Source of the DNA: Psychrobacter glacincola
GTDB lineage: Bacteria > Pseudomonadota > Gammaproteobacteria > Pseudomonadales > Moraxellaceae
Length of the DNA stretch: 64,000 bases
Reading direction: 5' to 3'
Assembly: GCA_001411745.2 (NCBI GenBank)
Contig: LIQB01000001.1
Location: forward strand, 124,001-188,000
Shown: positions 27,233-36,251 of the stretch, in pieces
Layout: every line of letters begins with the position of its first letter
Numbering within the stretch: position 1 is the stretch's first letter
The notes under the pieces: model-generated
Databases searched by the model: none
The model's input: the letters and a program-made list of their open reading frames with translations, nothing else
What the model was told of the DNA's origin: nothing
Program-made: the position numbers and the translations under genes

Positions 27233-28219
27233 TTACTCTGCCACAGCTTTATTAACATGGTTATTAACATCGATCGCCTTTTGCTCATGCAATTTATTCA
27301 CAATCGATGTCACTGATGGGTCACTCAAATCTATCGTGCGTATCGGGAATGGAATGTTGACGCCTGCTGCATCGAGTGCGCTCTTAATCTCGACGATCAC
27401 TTGATGAATCGAGGTCACTTTGTTGGCTTGGGTGCCATCTTCGATAAACCAACGTACCATCAAATCAATCGTTGAATCACCAAAACCCGTAGCAATCACA
27501 CTTGGCTGCGCTCTCTTCGATACGCTTTCGACTTTATCTAACGCCTGTAGAATCTCAGCTTTTGCTGCTTCGATATCATCTTCATAGCCAATACCGACAG
27601 CCACTTGCAAACGGCGCTGCTTATAGGCGGTATTGACCGTCAATGCTGAGGTATACAAATCAGAATTGGGAATAACCACTTGCCGACCGTCATACGTCTT
27701 GATAGTCGTGGCGCGTATCTTAATATCCTCAACCGTCCCTTCATAGTCGCCTGAGACAATCTGATCACCGATGCGAAACGGCTCTGAGATCAGCAGCAAA
27801 ATACCAGAGAGCAAGTTTTGAAAAATATCTTTAAAGGCAAAACCAATAGCGACGGAACCAATACCGAGTGCACCAATCAGCTTAGCAGGGGTAAATCCTG
27901 GCACGGCAATCACCATAGCAATCATAAAGCCGATAAAAATGATGAGTGCGCCGCCTACTCGCTGAAACACTTTAACCAAGTTCTGATGCCGACTGCGACT
28001 GCCTAAAAGTTTGTATACCACTTTTTTGAAGACAATCGATAGAAACCAAAAAATCAGAATAACAATAATTGATGCGACAAAATAAGGAATGCGTTCAACA
28101 AAGCCAACCACTATCTCATTTGCTGAATCAATGATACTTTGATATGTCAGCACATCCGTTGTCACTGGTTCAGCCGCTATATTGGTATTTACTGTCGTTT
28201 CTGCCTCAGAGGTAGGCAT
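27233..28219 (-). CDS. Small-conductance mechanosensitive channel, MscS family
   Basis: Heptameric channel that opens on membrane tension during hypo-osmotic shock. 328 residues, close to E. coli MscS (286). Three N-terminal membrane helices occupy about 40-150; the pore helix is VIAVPGFTPAKLIGALGIGSVAIGFAFKDIFQNLLSGILLLI, followed by the cytoplasmic beta domain FRIGDQIVSGDYEGTVEDIKIRATTIKTYDGRQVVIPNSDLY, all typical. GGAG lies about 10 bases before the ATG at 28219. No predicted signal for extra cytoplasmic domains. gloA lies upstream on the same strand, 123 bases away. Confidence 0.93.
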   Translation of the reverse strand: MPTSEAETTVNTNIAAEPVTTDVLTYQSIIDSANEIVVGFVERIPYFVASIIVILIFWFLSIVFKKVVYKLLGSRSRHQNLVKVFQRVGGALIIFIGFMIAMVIAVPGFTPAKLIGALGIGSVAIGFAFKDIFQNLLSGILLLISEPFRIGDQIVSGDYEGTVEDIKIRATTIKTYDGRQVVIPNSDLYTSALTVNTAYKQRRLQVAVGIGYEDDIEAAKAEILQALDKVESVSKRAQPSVIATGFGDSTIDLMVRWFIEDGTQANKVTSIHQVIVEIKSALDAAGVNIPFPIRTIDLSDPSVTSIVNKLHEQKAIDVNNHVNKAVAE

Positions 28220-28306
28220 CTAGACGTCACTCCTTTGGTTGGTTGGCTTTATTCTTCCATTCACTCGATTAATTGATTGTTTGACTGGGGCATGTCCTAG
28301 ACTAAC

Positions 28307-28329
28307 TGACGTATTGACGTATTGACGTA
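28307..28329. repeat. 8-bp tandem repeat between gloA and the MscS-type gene
   Basis: TGACGTAT repeated 2.9 times in the intergenic gap. Just to its left is GGGCATGTCCTAG (28287-28299), which resembles the end of MITE family A and may be a remnant. Confidence 0.7.
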
Positions 28330-28342
28330 CCAGCCTGTCAAG

Positions 28343-28924
28343 CTAGCCCATTAAATCTGCTTGTACAATTTCAATCCAGTAACCATCAACATCTTTGATA
28401 AAGGCAATATTTTTCATACTGCCATCTTCTGGACGTTTTTTGAATTCGACATTATTTTTATCAAACCAAGCAACCGCTTCGTCGAGACTAGGTACGCTAA
28501 AGCAGATATGTCCAAAACCTTGTGGCTCACCATTACCATCATGATAACTAAAATCAGCTTTCGTTTCGGTACCATAATTATGGGTCAATTCTAAAATGCC
28601 GCGTTGACGGAAGGCAAAGATTTCCAAATCATCACCCGCGGGCAAATTGTCGCGCTCGCTTTCGGTTAACTTGGCTAAAAAGTACAAATCAAAACCCATA
28701 TCAGGGAATTTTTTGACCGCCAGTAAAGTCATACCAAGGACACCAGTATAAAACGCCAACGACTTGGCAGGATCTTTGACACGTAGCATGGTGTGGTTAA
28801 AAGTAAAACCTGTCGTCTGTGCTGAGATAGGCTGCACACCATCGGTATTGACGCTGCTCGTTGGCTGGGCGATAAGTGATTCGTTATTATTATCAGTGGC
28901 TGAGCCAGTATTTGCTATAGACAT
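28343..28924 (-). CDS. gloA: Glyoxalase I (lactoylglutathione lyase)
   Basis: Isomerises the methylglyoxal-glutathione hemithioacetal to S-lactoylglutathione. It is the long, eukaryote-like form: FNHTMLRVKDPAKSLAFYTGVLGMTLL, FPDMGFDLYFLA, RGILELTHNYGTE, YHDGNGEPQGFGHICFSVPSLDEAVAWFDKNNVEFKKRPEDG, DGYWIEIVQ. Metal ligands are expected at His (FNHTML), Glu (LELTHN), His (FGHICF) and Glu (WIEIV). About 35 residues precede the domain. The ATG at 28924 is preferred over 28930 because the AGGA site lies 5 bases before it and abuts the earlier one. Confidence 0.94.
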   Translation of the reverse strand: MSIANTGSATDNNNESLIAQPTSSVNTDGVQPISAQTTGFTFNHTMLRVKDPAKSLAFYTGVLGMTLLAVKKFPDMGFDLYFLAKLTESERDNLPAGDDLEIFAFRQRGILELTHNYGTETKADFSYHDGNGEPQGFGHICFSVPSLDEAVAWFDKNNVEFKKRPEDGSMKNIAFIKDVDGYWIEIVQADLMG

Positions 28925-28961
28925 AGTCATCCTAATATTGACAAAATAGAGAGTTTAAAAG

Positions 28962-28990
28962 CAAGCGCGTGAATATTTTTTACGCGCTTG
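28962..28990 (-). terminator. Terminator downstream of can
   Basis: Stem CAAGCGCGT (28962-28970) with ACGCGCTTG (28982-28990); on the minus strand it runs into CTTTTAAA. It lies about 90 bases past the carbonic anhydrase stop. Confidence 0.65.
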
Positions 28991-29076
28991 ACCCTTTTAT
29001 CATAATAAAAAATCGCGAAAGCATTGAGTGGGTTTTGTAAGAGCGCACACTGGGTGCTACCCATTTAACCGATTAA

Positions 29077-29715
29077 TTAGCTGTCTAAGAAACGTACTTT
29101 TCCTGTCTCTAAATCATACTCTGCACCAACGACCAGCAATTGACCGCTATTGGTTAAGTCCTCTAATGCCCGCGAGCCATGTTTGAGCTGGCTAACTGAC
29201 ATACGGACGTTGGCGCGGATAGAGCGATCGACCAACTCGTCTGCATCGACATCTTGACCATTAGCAGTGGCCAGCTCATGCAAATTATAAACGCTTGGGC
29301 GAATGCGATCGACAATCGACTGCAAGTTGGGCGAATAGTTTTTCTCAGGATTGATCAGTGTCTCAACACAAGCCGTGACAGCGCCGCAATGTGAGTGCCC
29401 AAGCACAACCACCAATTTTGTACCGAACTTTTCGGCCGCAAACTCAATCGAGCCAATCTGTGAAGGCGCGACGACATTACCAGCGACTCGAATAACGAAC
29501 AAATCGCCCAAGCCTTGATCAAATACAATCTCAACTGGTACTCGTGCATCCGAGCAGCCCAAAATAATGGCCAAGGGATCTTGATCTTTAACCAATTCAG
29601 GTCGTCTTTGCATTGTTGGGTCAGTGGTGGTCAAACTATCTATGTAGCGCATATTGCCTTCTTTTAAAAGCGCAAGAGCTTCTTGACCGGTTTTCGGGCG
29701 TGTATCGTTAGGCAT
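29077..29715 (-). CDS. can: Beta-class carbonic anhydrase
   Basis: Interconverts CO2 and bicarbonate. Zinc ligands are in CSDARVPVE (Cys, with the Asp-Arg dyad) and HSHCGAV (His and Cys). Flanking family sequence is complete: FVIRVAGNVVAPSQIGSIEFAAEKFGTKLVVVLGHSHCGAV. From the ATG at 29715, which has AAGGA 7 bases upstream, the protein is 212 residues (MPNDTRPKTGQEALALLKEG), the normal length; the open frame extends 17 codons further without support. Single gene. Confidence 0.94.
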   Translation of the reverse strand: MPNDTRPKTGQEALALLKEGNMRYIDSLTTTDPTMQRRPELVKDQDPLAIILGCSDARVPVEIVFDQGLGDLFVIRVAGNVVAPSQIGSIEFAAEKFGTKLVVVLGHSHCGAVTACVETLINPEKNYSPNLQSIVDRIRPSVYNLHELATANGQDVDADELVDRSIRANVRMSVSQLKHGSRALEDLTNSGQLLVVGAEYDLETGKVRFLDS

Positions 29716-30207
29716 AAGACATCCTTTATCATTAATAATATTAGCGTTATAAACAGCTTTCCACACATGTATTCAAACATAGATTTGCGAATGGCTACTA
29801 ACCTATCAGGCGCATTGTGTTTGTCTGCCATACCGTGATTGTATAGGAATAAAAACCAAAAAATGATAAAAAATTTTGTTTAAATATCGTCATAGAATGG
29901 CAGTTATTGCCAATCATACAGAATTATAAAGTTGGCAGTGAAACTGAAAAACAGAAATGCGTTAGCCAAAACCGAGCATCAAACAGACAACACCGAACTA
30001 TCAAGCATCAACAGCCATTGACAGCGTAACCGTGTTGCTCGCAGAACTTATAACGAACTTGCACTGATTTATATCAAGGGTTTGTTATAATACGCGGCGA
30101 CCAAATCGGGTTTACACCCATCGCTTATATCCATATCAAATCACCTTGACCACAGTGTCCTAAATAAATAGCTGTACTGCGATATCGGACACGTAGGAAT
30201 AAATATT
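29716..30207. other. Divergent intergenic region can / potA
   Basis: About 490 bases with no supported gene. It contains an extended -10 promoter for potA at 30083-30091. A leader of about 110 bases separates that promoter from the potA ATG. Confidence 0.5.
30083..30091 (+). promoter_or_regulatory. Extended -10 promoter for potABC
   Basis: TGTTATAAT, a perfect TATAAT with the extended TGn motif, about 115 bases before the potA start. A TTGCAC at 30059 is 21 bases away and too far to be a standard -35. Confidence 0.5.
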
Positions 30208-31470
30208 ATGACCAATTCACCGCCAAATATGCACAGAGCCTCTGCATCAGCTCAAGATGACAAAGTACTACTGCAACTGACTGGTCTAAAAAAAACCTAT
30301 GATCAAACTGAAGTATTAAAAGACATCAATCTTGATATCAAGCACGGTGAATTTTTGACGCTGCTTGGTCCATCAGGCTGCGGTAAAACAACCTTACTGC
30401 GCCTAATCGCTGGTTTTGAGCAGCCAAACGCTGGGGCAATTTATCTAGACGGCGTACAGATGGCAGGCTTGCCAGCGGATAAACGTCCCGTGAACACAGT
30501 GTTTCAGCAGTACGCCTTGTTTCCACATATGAGTGTCGCGCAAAACGTTGCTTACGGGCTTAAGCTCAAAAAAGTACCCAAAGATGAGATTCAAACCCGC
30601 GTGCGCGAGATGCTCGCCATGGTACAGCTGGAGCATTTAGCCAATCGCAGACCACAAGACTTGTCTGGTGGTCAGCAGCAGCGTGTCGCCATTGCACGAG
30701 CCGTCATCAATCGTCCTAAACTGTTGCTACTTGATGAGCCCCTATCTGCGCTCGATCATAAGCTGCGTTTACAAATGCAATCTGAGCTTAAACGGCTGCA
30801 ACGAGAGCTTGGCATCACTTTTGTATTTGTCACCCACGATCAAGAGGAAGCGCTATCGATGTCGGATCGTATTGCAGTGATGAAAGATGGCACTTTTCAG
30901 CAAATCGGTACGCCTATTGAGATTTATGAAACGCCCGCGAATTTATTTACCGCCAAGTTTATCGGTGAGACCAATTTGTTTAAAGCGGAAGTCAAAGGCG
31001 TTTATCCTAACCAGCCAGATCGCGACGGTCGCGTGACCAATGGCCGTATCGAAGTCGAAGTTTGTGAAGCACAAGCGCAAGACGGTCCGACCACCTTACG
31101 CAATTTACGCCGTCCTGATTTTGCTAACGATGTACAAGTGGGTGATATCGTTAATTTATTGCTACGCCCTGAAGATTTGCGAATTTATGACCCCAATGAT
31201 AAAGAGCATGGTGGCTTACTCGGGCGAGTGATTGAAAGCAACTATAAAGGTAGCACCTTAGATTCGATTATTGAGTTAGCAAACGGTCACATTATTAAGG
31301 CTTCTGAATTCTTTGATGAGGATGATCCAAGCTTTGATTACAAGTTAAATGAAGGTGTCAAAGTATCATGGGTCGATGGTTGGGAGTGGGTACTACCAGA
31401 AGACGGTACGCTTGATGATGAAGCCAATCATCAAGCTGCCAGTTTAGCTGCTCAAAAGGATATTAGCTGA
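30208..31470 (+). CDS. potA: Spermidine/putrescine ABC transporter ATPase PotA
   Basis: ATP-binding subunit of a polyamine importer. Walker [15 protein letters not shown]-loop [13 protein letters not shown], signature [14 protein letters not shown], Walker [13 protein letters not shown] and the H-loop VTHDQEEAL are intact; the C-terminal TOBE-type regulatory domain follows (FIGETNLF...[14 protein letters not shown]). 420 residues against 378 in E. coli, the difference being in the C-terminal domain. AGGA 9 bases before the ATG. The stop overlaps the potB start by one base (TGATG), indicating coupled translation. The polyamine assignment rests on the overall PotA pattern and the PotB/PotC partners. 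Confidence 0.93.
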   Translation: MTNSPPNMHRASASAQDDKVLLQLTGLKKTYDQTEVLKDINLDIKHGEFLTLLGPSGCGKTTLLRLIAGFEQPNAGAIYLDGVQMAGLPADKRPVNTVFQQYALFPHMSVAQNVAYGLKLKKVPKDEIQTRVREMLAMVQLEHLANRRPQDLSGGQQQRVAIARAVINRPKLLLLDEPLSALDHKLRLQMQSELKRLQRELGITFVFVTHDQEEALSMSDRIAVMKDGTFQQIGTPIEIYETPANLFTAKFIGETNLFKAEVKGVYPNQPDRDGRVTNGRIEVEVCEAQAQDGPTTLRNLRRPDFANDVQVGDIVNLLLRPEDLRIYDPNDKEHGGLLGRVIESNYKGSTLDSIIELANGHIIKASEFFDEDDPSFDYKLNEGVKVSWVDGWEWVLPEDGTLDDEANHQAASLAAQKDIS

Positions 31471-32348
31471 TGGCAGGTCATAGCTTAGGCAGCAAGAGTC
31501 CTTTTCGTACCGTAACGCTCTGGCTGATTTGGGGTTGGTTATTGATATTTGCGCTATTGCCAAATATCTTAGTCATCGCTGTCAGTTTTTTGAGCCGCGA
31601 TAGCAGTGCTTTTATTAGCTTGCCCGTCAGCATCGACAGCTATATACGCATGATTGATCCGCTATATTTTGGCGTATTTATTCATTCGTTATGGATGGCA
31701 GGTATCACAACCATCATCTGCTTGTTACTTGGCTACCCTTTTGCCTGGCTGATAGCCAAAGCCAAAACCCGTTGGCAGCCGCTACTCATGATGCTGTTAA
31801 TACTACCATTTTGGACCAACTCTTTGGTGCGGACGTATGCGCTTAAACTGCTATTTGCCAATAATGGTTTGATTAATAAATCGCTGCTGGCAATCGGTCT
31901 CATCGATGCCCCGATTGATATTTTATACACGCAAGTGGCGGTGATTGCTGGTTTGACGTACTTATTGTTCCCATTTATGGTGTTGCCGTTATACGCAGTA
32001 TTTACCGATTTGCGCAATGACATGCTACTCGCTTCACAGGATTTGGGCGCATCAAAGACCCAGACTTTTTGGCATATCATATTACCATTGACGACGCCTG
32101 GCATTATCTCAGGGGTATTATTGGTGCTGCTGCCTGCAATGGGTATGTTTTATGTGGCAGATATTTTGGGTGGTTCACGCAATTTATTGGTCGGCAATAT
32201 CATCAAAAATCAATTTTTGGATGCGCGTGACTGGCCATTTGGCGCAGCTGCCAGCGTGTTATTAACACTAGCAATGGCAGTATTATTACTCGCCTACCGT
32301 GCCAGTAGTCGCCGCATTGGCAAGACCGACTTTAATGAGGTGGCCTAA
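31470..32348 (+). CDS. potB: Spermidine/putrescine ABC transporter permease PotB
   Basis: Inner-membrane permease with six predicted helices and the EAA loop (DLGASKTQTFWHIILPLTTPGIISG). Other PotB landmarks: PFWTNSLVRTYALKLLFANNGLINKSLLAIGL and MGMFYVADILGGSRNLLVGNIIKNQFL. 292 residues, standard. Starts one base inside the potA stop and itself overlaps potC by one base (TAATG). Confidence 0.94.
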   Translation: MAGHSLGSKSPFRTVTLWLIWGWLLIFALLPNILVIAVSFLSRDSSAFISLPVSIDSYIRMIDPLYFGVFIHSLWMAGITTIICLLLGYPFAWLIAKAKTRWQPLLMMLLILPFWTNSLVRTYALKLLFANNGLINKSLLAIGLIDAPIDILYTQVAVIAGLTYLLFPFMVLPLYAVFTDLRNDMLLASQDLGASKTQTFWHIILPLTTPGIISGVLLVLLPAMGMFYVADILGGSRNLLVGNIIKNQFLDARDWPFGAAASVLLTLAMAVLLLAYRASSRRIGKTDFNEVA

Positions 32349-33178
32349 TGTCTGATAGTTCACTGAATCATCAACTGAATAGCTCGGCAACTAAAAAAAG
32401 ATCGTCTATTAAGATTGGCAGTATCGCGGCTAAAGGCTATCTTAGCCTCATTTATGCCATGCTGTATTTGCCAATTATCGTCTTAGTCGTCATGTCCTTT
32501 AATAAGTCAAAAGTCGGCTATAACTGGGGCGGCTTTAGCTTAAAGTGGTATGAGTCGCTGTTGAATAACCAAGCGATGCTCGATGCTTTTTGGCATTCTA
32601 TTGTATTGGGATTGGTCGCAGCCACCGTCTCAACTTTGATAGGAACGCTAACTGCTCTCGCGCTACATCGCTATAACTTTCGCGGTAAAGGCTTACTAAA
32701 TGGGCTGTTATTTGTATTAATGATGTCGCCTGAAATTGTACTCGCTATTTCATTATTGGCATTATTCTTATTAATAGGGTTGCAATTAGGGTTCGTCTCG
32801 CTGTTACTCGCGCACATTACTTTTTGCTTACCGTTTGTAGTCATCACGGTGTTTGCACGATTGAGCAGTCTGGATGAACGCTTGATGGAAGCCGCACGCG
32901 ATTTGGGCGCTAGTGAATCAACGATGGTGCGTACCGTGCTCATTCCTGTCATTCTGCCCGCAGTGATGGCAGGTTGGTTGCTCGCCTTTACCTTATCACT
33001 CGATGATGTGGTGGTTTCTACCTTTGTCACGGGGCCCAGTTATGAGATTTTACCGCTGCGGATTTATTCGATGGTACGAGTAGGACTCAAACCAGAGGTC
33101 AATGCCATTGGGACAATTTTACTGGTTGCCTCGCTGATATTGGTGATTATTTCGCAGCTATTATTACGTCGACGCTAG
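32348..33178 (+). CDS. potC: Spermidine/putrescine ABC transporter permease PotC
   Basis: Second permease of the polyamine importer, 276 residues with six predicted helices. Landmarks: YLPIIVLVVMSFNKSK, GFSLKWYESLLNN, LMMSPEIVLAISLLALF, the EAA loop EAARDLGASESTMVRTVLIPVILPAVMAG and SLDDVVVSTFVTGPS. No binding-protein gene (potD) follows, unlike the E. coli operon; the next gene is metR, 108 bases downstream on the same strand. Confidence 0.94.
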   Translation: MSDSSLNHQLNSSATKKRSSIKIGSIAAKGYLSLIYAMLYLPIIVLVVMSFNKSKVGYNWGGFSLKWYESLLNNQAMLDAFWHSIVLGLVAATVSTLIGTLTALALHRYNFRGKGLLNGLLFVLMMSPEIVLAISLLALFLLIGLQLGFVSLLLAHITFCLPFVVITVFARLSSLDERLMEAARDLGASESTMVRTVLIPVILPAVMAGWLLAFTLSLDDVVVSTFVTGPSYEILPLRIYSMVRVGLKPEVNAIGTILLVASLILVIISQLLLRRR

Positions 33179-33286
33179 TTTGCCATTGCTCATTTAGCAT
33201 TGCTGATTAAAAATCAGACTTTGAATGAAAATCAGCGCCATATCAATTATAATGAATTTTTCTCAGTTTAGCGGTTAGGTTGTCTT

Positions 33287-34177
33287 ATGTTAGAGCTTCG
33301 TCATCTCAATACCTTAACCGCGCTGCGAGCGCATGGCTCATTGGCGGCGGCTGCCGATGAATTGCACGTCACGGCTTCCGCGGTCTCGCATCAGCTAAAA
33401 GAGCTGGAAAATTATTACGATATCAGCTTGGTCAATCGCCGAACACGCCCGCTGACTTTTACGCCAGCAGGTAAAACGGTACTGGCATTGGCAGATAGCA
33501 TCATGCCACAAGTGACTCGCACCAAATCCAACCTTAAGCGCTTAGCTCACGGTCAAGCGGGTAGATTACGGCTAGCCTCTGAATGTCACAGTTGCTTTGA
33601 TTGGCTAATGCCGATACTCAATCATTACCGCCGCGAATGGTCTGATGTAGAGCTAGATTTTGCGACAGGTTTTGAGCCAGAGCCGCACCACTTATTGATG
33701 GAAGGTGATATCGATTTACTCATTACCACCAGCGATTTACCGATAGACGGTATCAGCTATCAGCCGTTATTTGAGTATGAAAGTCGCTTGGTGCTATCAC
33801 CAACGCATGATTTGGCGGCGCAGAAATTTATTGAGCCAGATGACTTAACCAATGAAACCCTGATTGCGTATCCAGTGGAAGCCAAGCGCCTCGATATTAT
33901 TGCCAATTTTATGACCCCTGCGCAGGTAAGCTTTGATAGCATTCGTACCACAGAGTTGACGGCGATGCTGATTCAATTGGTGGCCAGTGAACGCGGTGTG
34001 GCGGCGTTACCTGATTGGGTGGTTGCTGAATATGAGAAAAAAGGCTGGGTCGTCTCGCGTCCATTGGGTACGGGCGTGCACTGTCAGCTCTATGCTGCGA
34101 CGCGCACATCGAGTCAAGATACCGCTTATATGCAAGGATTTGCGAATTTGTTAGAAGGTATTGTGAAGCCGGTGTAA
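33287..34177 (+). CDS. metR: LysR-type regulator MetR
   Basis: Activator of methionine synthesis genes in enterobacteria, responding to homocysteine. The match to E. coli MetR runs the whole length: HLNTLTALRAHGSLAAAADELHVTASAVSHQLKELE (N-terminal winged helix), RPLTFTPAGKTVL, the hallmark ECHSCFDWLMPILNHYRREW, GDIDLLITTSDLPIDGISYQPLFEYE, and GVAALPDWVVAEYEKKGWVV. 296 residues, standard. Located just after potABC but no known link to polyamines; metE or metH are not in the window. LysR proteins usually face their target divergently, which is not the case here. Confidence 0.92.
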   Translation: MLELRHLNTLTALRAHGSLAAAADELHVTASAVSHQLKELENYYDISLVNRRTRPLTFTPAGKTVLALADSIMPQVTRTKSNLKRLAHGQAGRLRLASECHSCFDWLMPILNHYRREWSDVELDFATGFEPEPHHLLMEGDIDLLITTSDLPIDGISYQPLFEYESRLVLSPTHDLAAQKFIEPDDLTNETLIAYPVEAKRLDIIANFMTPAQVSFDSIRTTELTAMLIQLVASERGVAALPDWVVAEYEKKGWVVSRPLGTGVHCQLYAATRTSSQDTAYMQGFANLLEGIVKPV

Positions 34178-34496
34178 TATTCCACTATCTACTAAATTAT
34201 TCCAGTTAAGAAATATCATCCGCTCTCTTACGCTATGACGAGCGTTATGGTAAATAACGGTACCCTAGTGAGGACTTGAATCTTTGGCTGTGGGCTAATG
34301 ATGGTAACGAATTTAGTTATCTAAATAGTGGCAGTGTACTTTCTGAACAGTTTAAGGCTGTATCTACAATAAAGTACTTATTATAAAGAGTGTGCGGAAT
34401 TTCATTTAAGCATTAACACAAGTCAGCGATAGGGACACCTTTTATAAGTGTTCTTATTTATCGTGGGAGATTACCGCTTGCGACTATTCTACAAGC
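34178..34496. other. Intergenic region after metR with a short open tail
   Basis: About 320 bases. On the plus strand 34258-34384 is open without a start codon and reads as protein-like sequence (LWANDGNEFSYLNSGSV) to a stop at 34384; it may be the remnant of a lost gene or chance. Nothing else is recognised. Confidence 0.35.
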
Positions 34497-34817
34497 TCAA
34501 TCATACTTCATAAAATTTGACTGCTTTTTAAGGTCAAATTTATGCTTACGTTCATTAATGGAATTTGAGGATGTTGCTCTCTCACTGGAAGCAATAATCC
34601 TATGATTTTCAATTGTTATACTATTTTCGGTAGAAAAAATATCATCAGCCGTTAGGGTTTTTTCATCATTAAACGCAGTGAAAGATGACTCAGATTGAAA
34701 AATTTCCGATGCCATGGGCAGGATGGCAAAAGTAGAGGTAACAGGCACCATGGCTAAAATAAATAATGTTAAGCTAAATAATACTTGGGATTTTATACGA
34801 ACCAAATTATTCTTCAT
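34497..34817 (-). CDS. Small exported hypothetical protein
   Basis: 106 residues, not recognised. A clear signal peptide (VLFSLTLFILAMVPVTSTFA, cleavage near residue 31) is followed by a short acidic/Ser-rich region and a basic C-terminal tail (ERKHKFDLKKQSNFMKYD). The ATG at 34817 has AGGA 9 bases upstream. It lies 140 bases downstream of the Spy-like gene on the same strand. Probably a real periplasmic protein; no function can be given. Confidence 0.6.
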   Translation of the reverse strand: MKNNLVRIKSQVLFSLTLFILAMVPVTSTFAILPMASEIFQSESSFTAFNDEKTLTADDIFSTENSITIENHRIIASSERATSSNSINERKHKFDLKKQSNFMKYD

Positions 34818-34953
34818 GAGCGCGATCCTTTATATATACCATTGCTTATCATAATGCTGATAAAACAATATTTTAAGCCAAACCTGTCTTTTTTAATTAA
34901 CGATGACGGTTGTAGTTCTGATTTTGATTATATTTACCTTGGTTGTGACCATT

Positions 34954-35274
34954 TTATTGACCACGTTTTGCTCTATTTCCAGCTCTCATTTTTTCTAACT
35001 GATTACGCTGTGATACGGTCAGTACTTTTGAGATTGCCGCATGGTTATTTTTATAACCGTTTTTACCATTGTTATGATTTGATTTTTGAATCGCTTGAAT
35101 TTGGCTTTTTTGTTTTTTGGTTAGGTTCAGTTTAGACAATGGACCATCATTTACATTCATTCCATAGTGAGTAGGGTTAGACGGTGCCGCGTTTGCCTGA
35201 CCAACCATGGCTAGGCAGGTAGAGATTGCTAATACTGAGCCTACGGCGATTTTTTTAAACATAATAATTTTCAT
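34954..35274 (-). CDS. Small Spy/CpxP-like periplasmic protein (LTXXQ type)
   Basis: 106 residues from the ATG at 35274, which has AAGGA 7 bases upstream. Signal peptide MKIIMFKKIAVGSVLAISTCLAMVGQANA, then a short mature part with two LTxxQ motifs typical of Spy/CpxP envelope-stress chaperones: LNLTKKQKSQIQAI and VLTVSQRNQLEKM, ending in a basic tail (RAGNRAKRGQ). Spy itself is about 161 residues, so this is a minimal form with a short Asn/Lys/Gly-rich linker between the motifs. Role as an anti-aggregation chaperone is inferred from the motif. Confidence 0.72.
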   Translation of the reverse strand: MKIIMFKKIAVGSVLAISTCLAMVGQANAAPSNPTHYGMNVNDGPLSKLNLTKKQKSQIQAIQKSNHNNGKNGYKNNHAAISKVLTVSQRNQLEKMRAGNRAKRGQ

Positions 35275-35824
35275 CGTTATTTCCTTTTTAATTGACACTG
35301 GCTATAAATCTTAGTTTTTGTTATCCATCTTTTTTTGAGAGAAAGACGCTCAAACAGTATGATCAAACTTCGTTCTGTCGACAAAGGAAATGATAACGGA
35401 TTATGGTGTTACGTAGATTTATGAAAGTTAAAGAAGAGTAACGACTGTGGCTGAATAGCGCGTACTTATTACCTGTTTGATAATGTCTCGTTAAATATAG
35501 GTAATAGGTGAATGAGGGTTTGGTTTTGTAATGATAAAAGAGAGATGCGGCTTCATAATATGGCACTTATATAACATACATAATACTAATAATACGGCGA
35601 CAACCGACACGGAATTCACTTGTACCATTTTTGCCGCATAGCGACCAAACCAAATATCGAAGTGATTGGGACTAATAATATGGACAAGATCGAAGGTAAC
35701 TAAAAATATACCCCAAGGGAACCAGCTAAAAAGTCTCGAAAACCTATTAATAGACCACTTAAAACAGACTGGTATAATGGAACCACTTATATTAGACCAT
35801 TATGCGAATGACATCTATCAAAGC
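35275..35824. other. Intergenic region between Spy-like gene and crcB
   Basis: About 550 bases with no complete gene. A 103-codon stretch without stops on the minus strand (35491-35799), described separately, may be a gene remnant. The rest is AT-rich. Confidence 0.45.
35491..35799 (-). pseudogene. Possible remnant of a small membrane protein gene
   Basis: Open on the minus strand for 103 codons between stops, but with no ATG, GTG or TTG near its 5' end (the first Met is past the middle). The reading has membrane-protein character: FSRLFSWFPWGIFLVTFDLV, later VSVVAVLLVLCMLYKC. It lies directly after crcB on the same strand. I do not recognise a family, and an AT-rich chance frame is possible. 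Confidence 0.25.
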
Positions 35825-36196
35825 TCATAAAACCAGCTTAAAGAAGTAAAATCCGATAGCCGTTGCTAGCAACGTCAGTCCCAGATGTAGTCCGACCAAT
35901 CCCAAACCTGCTAATAGTTTACCAGCGTTGATAAAGGTAAAAACTTCTGCACTAAAAGTACTAAAGGTGGTCAATCCGCCCAAAAAACCGGTAATCACAA
36001 ATAGTCGGACATTGGGCGATAAACTGCTGCCCACGCGCTCAAACCACACCAGTGCCAACCCTATTAATAATCCACCCAATACATTGGCACCAAGCGTCCC
36101 AAGGGGTATCCAGTGATGCAGCGGATTAAAGCGAGCCAACCATGCCCGCAGGCAAGCCCCAATGGCAGCCCCTAGTCCAATAGCAAGCCACTGCAT
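35825..36196 (-). CDS. crcB: Fluoride ion channel CrcB/Fluc
   Basis: Small dual-topology membrane channel that exports fluoride. 123 residues with four predicted helices and the family block [21 protein letters not shown], including the Phe-box and the central Thr-Thr-Phe-Ser-Thr-Phe run; N-terminus [24 protein letters not shown] 7 bases before the ATG. It lies 55 bases downstream of tsaD on the same strand; a fluoride riboswitch is not visible in that short gap, so expression may depend on tsaD. Confidence 0.95.
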   Translation of the reverse strand: MQWLAIGLGAAIGACLRAWLARFNPLHHWIPLGTLGANVLGGLLIGLALVWFERVGSSLSPNVRLFVITGFLGGLTTFSTFSAEVFTFINAGKLLAGLGLVGLHLGLTLLATAIGFYFFKLVL

Positions 36197-36251
36197 AGTT
36201 CATCCTTAGGTTAATAAAGGTTAACGGAGATAGTATTGAGCAAAGCCGTCT

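Noticed and set aside
28287..28299. Fifth copy of MITE family A
   Set aside because: Only about 12 bases resemble the end; too short to claim, noted as a possible remnant only.
35363..35566. 67-residue frame on the minus strand
   Set aside because: Overlaps another open stretch in a different frame, rich in Tyr/Ser/His as expected for AT-rich non-coding DNA, no ribosome site.
36197..36251. Fluoride riboswitch before crcB
   Set aside because: Only 55 bases separate tsaD and crcB and the GGnGAUG-type core with its pseudoknot is not apparent.
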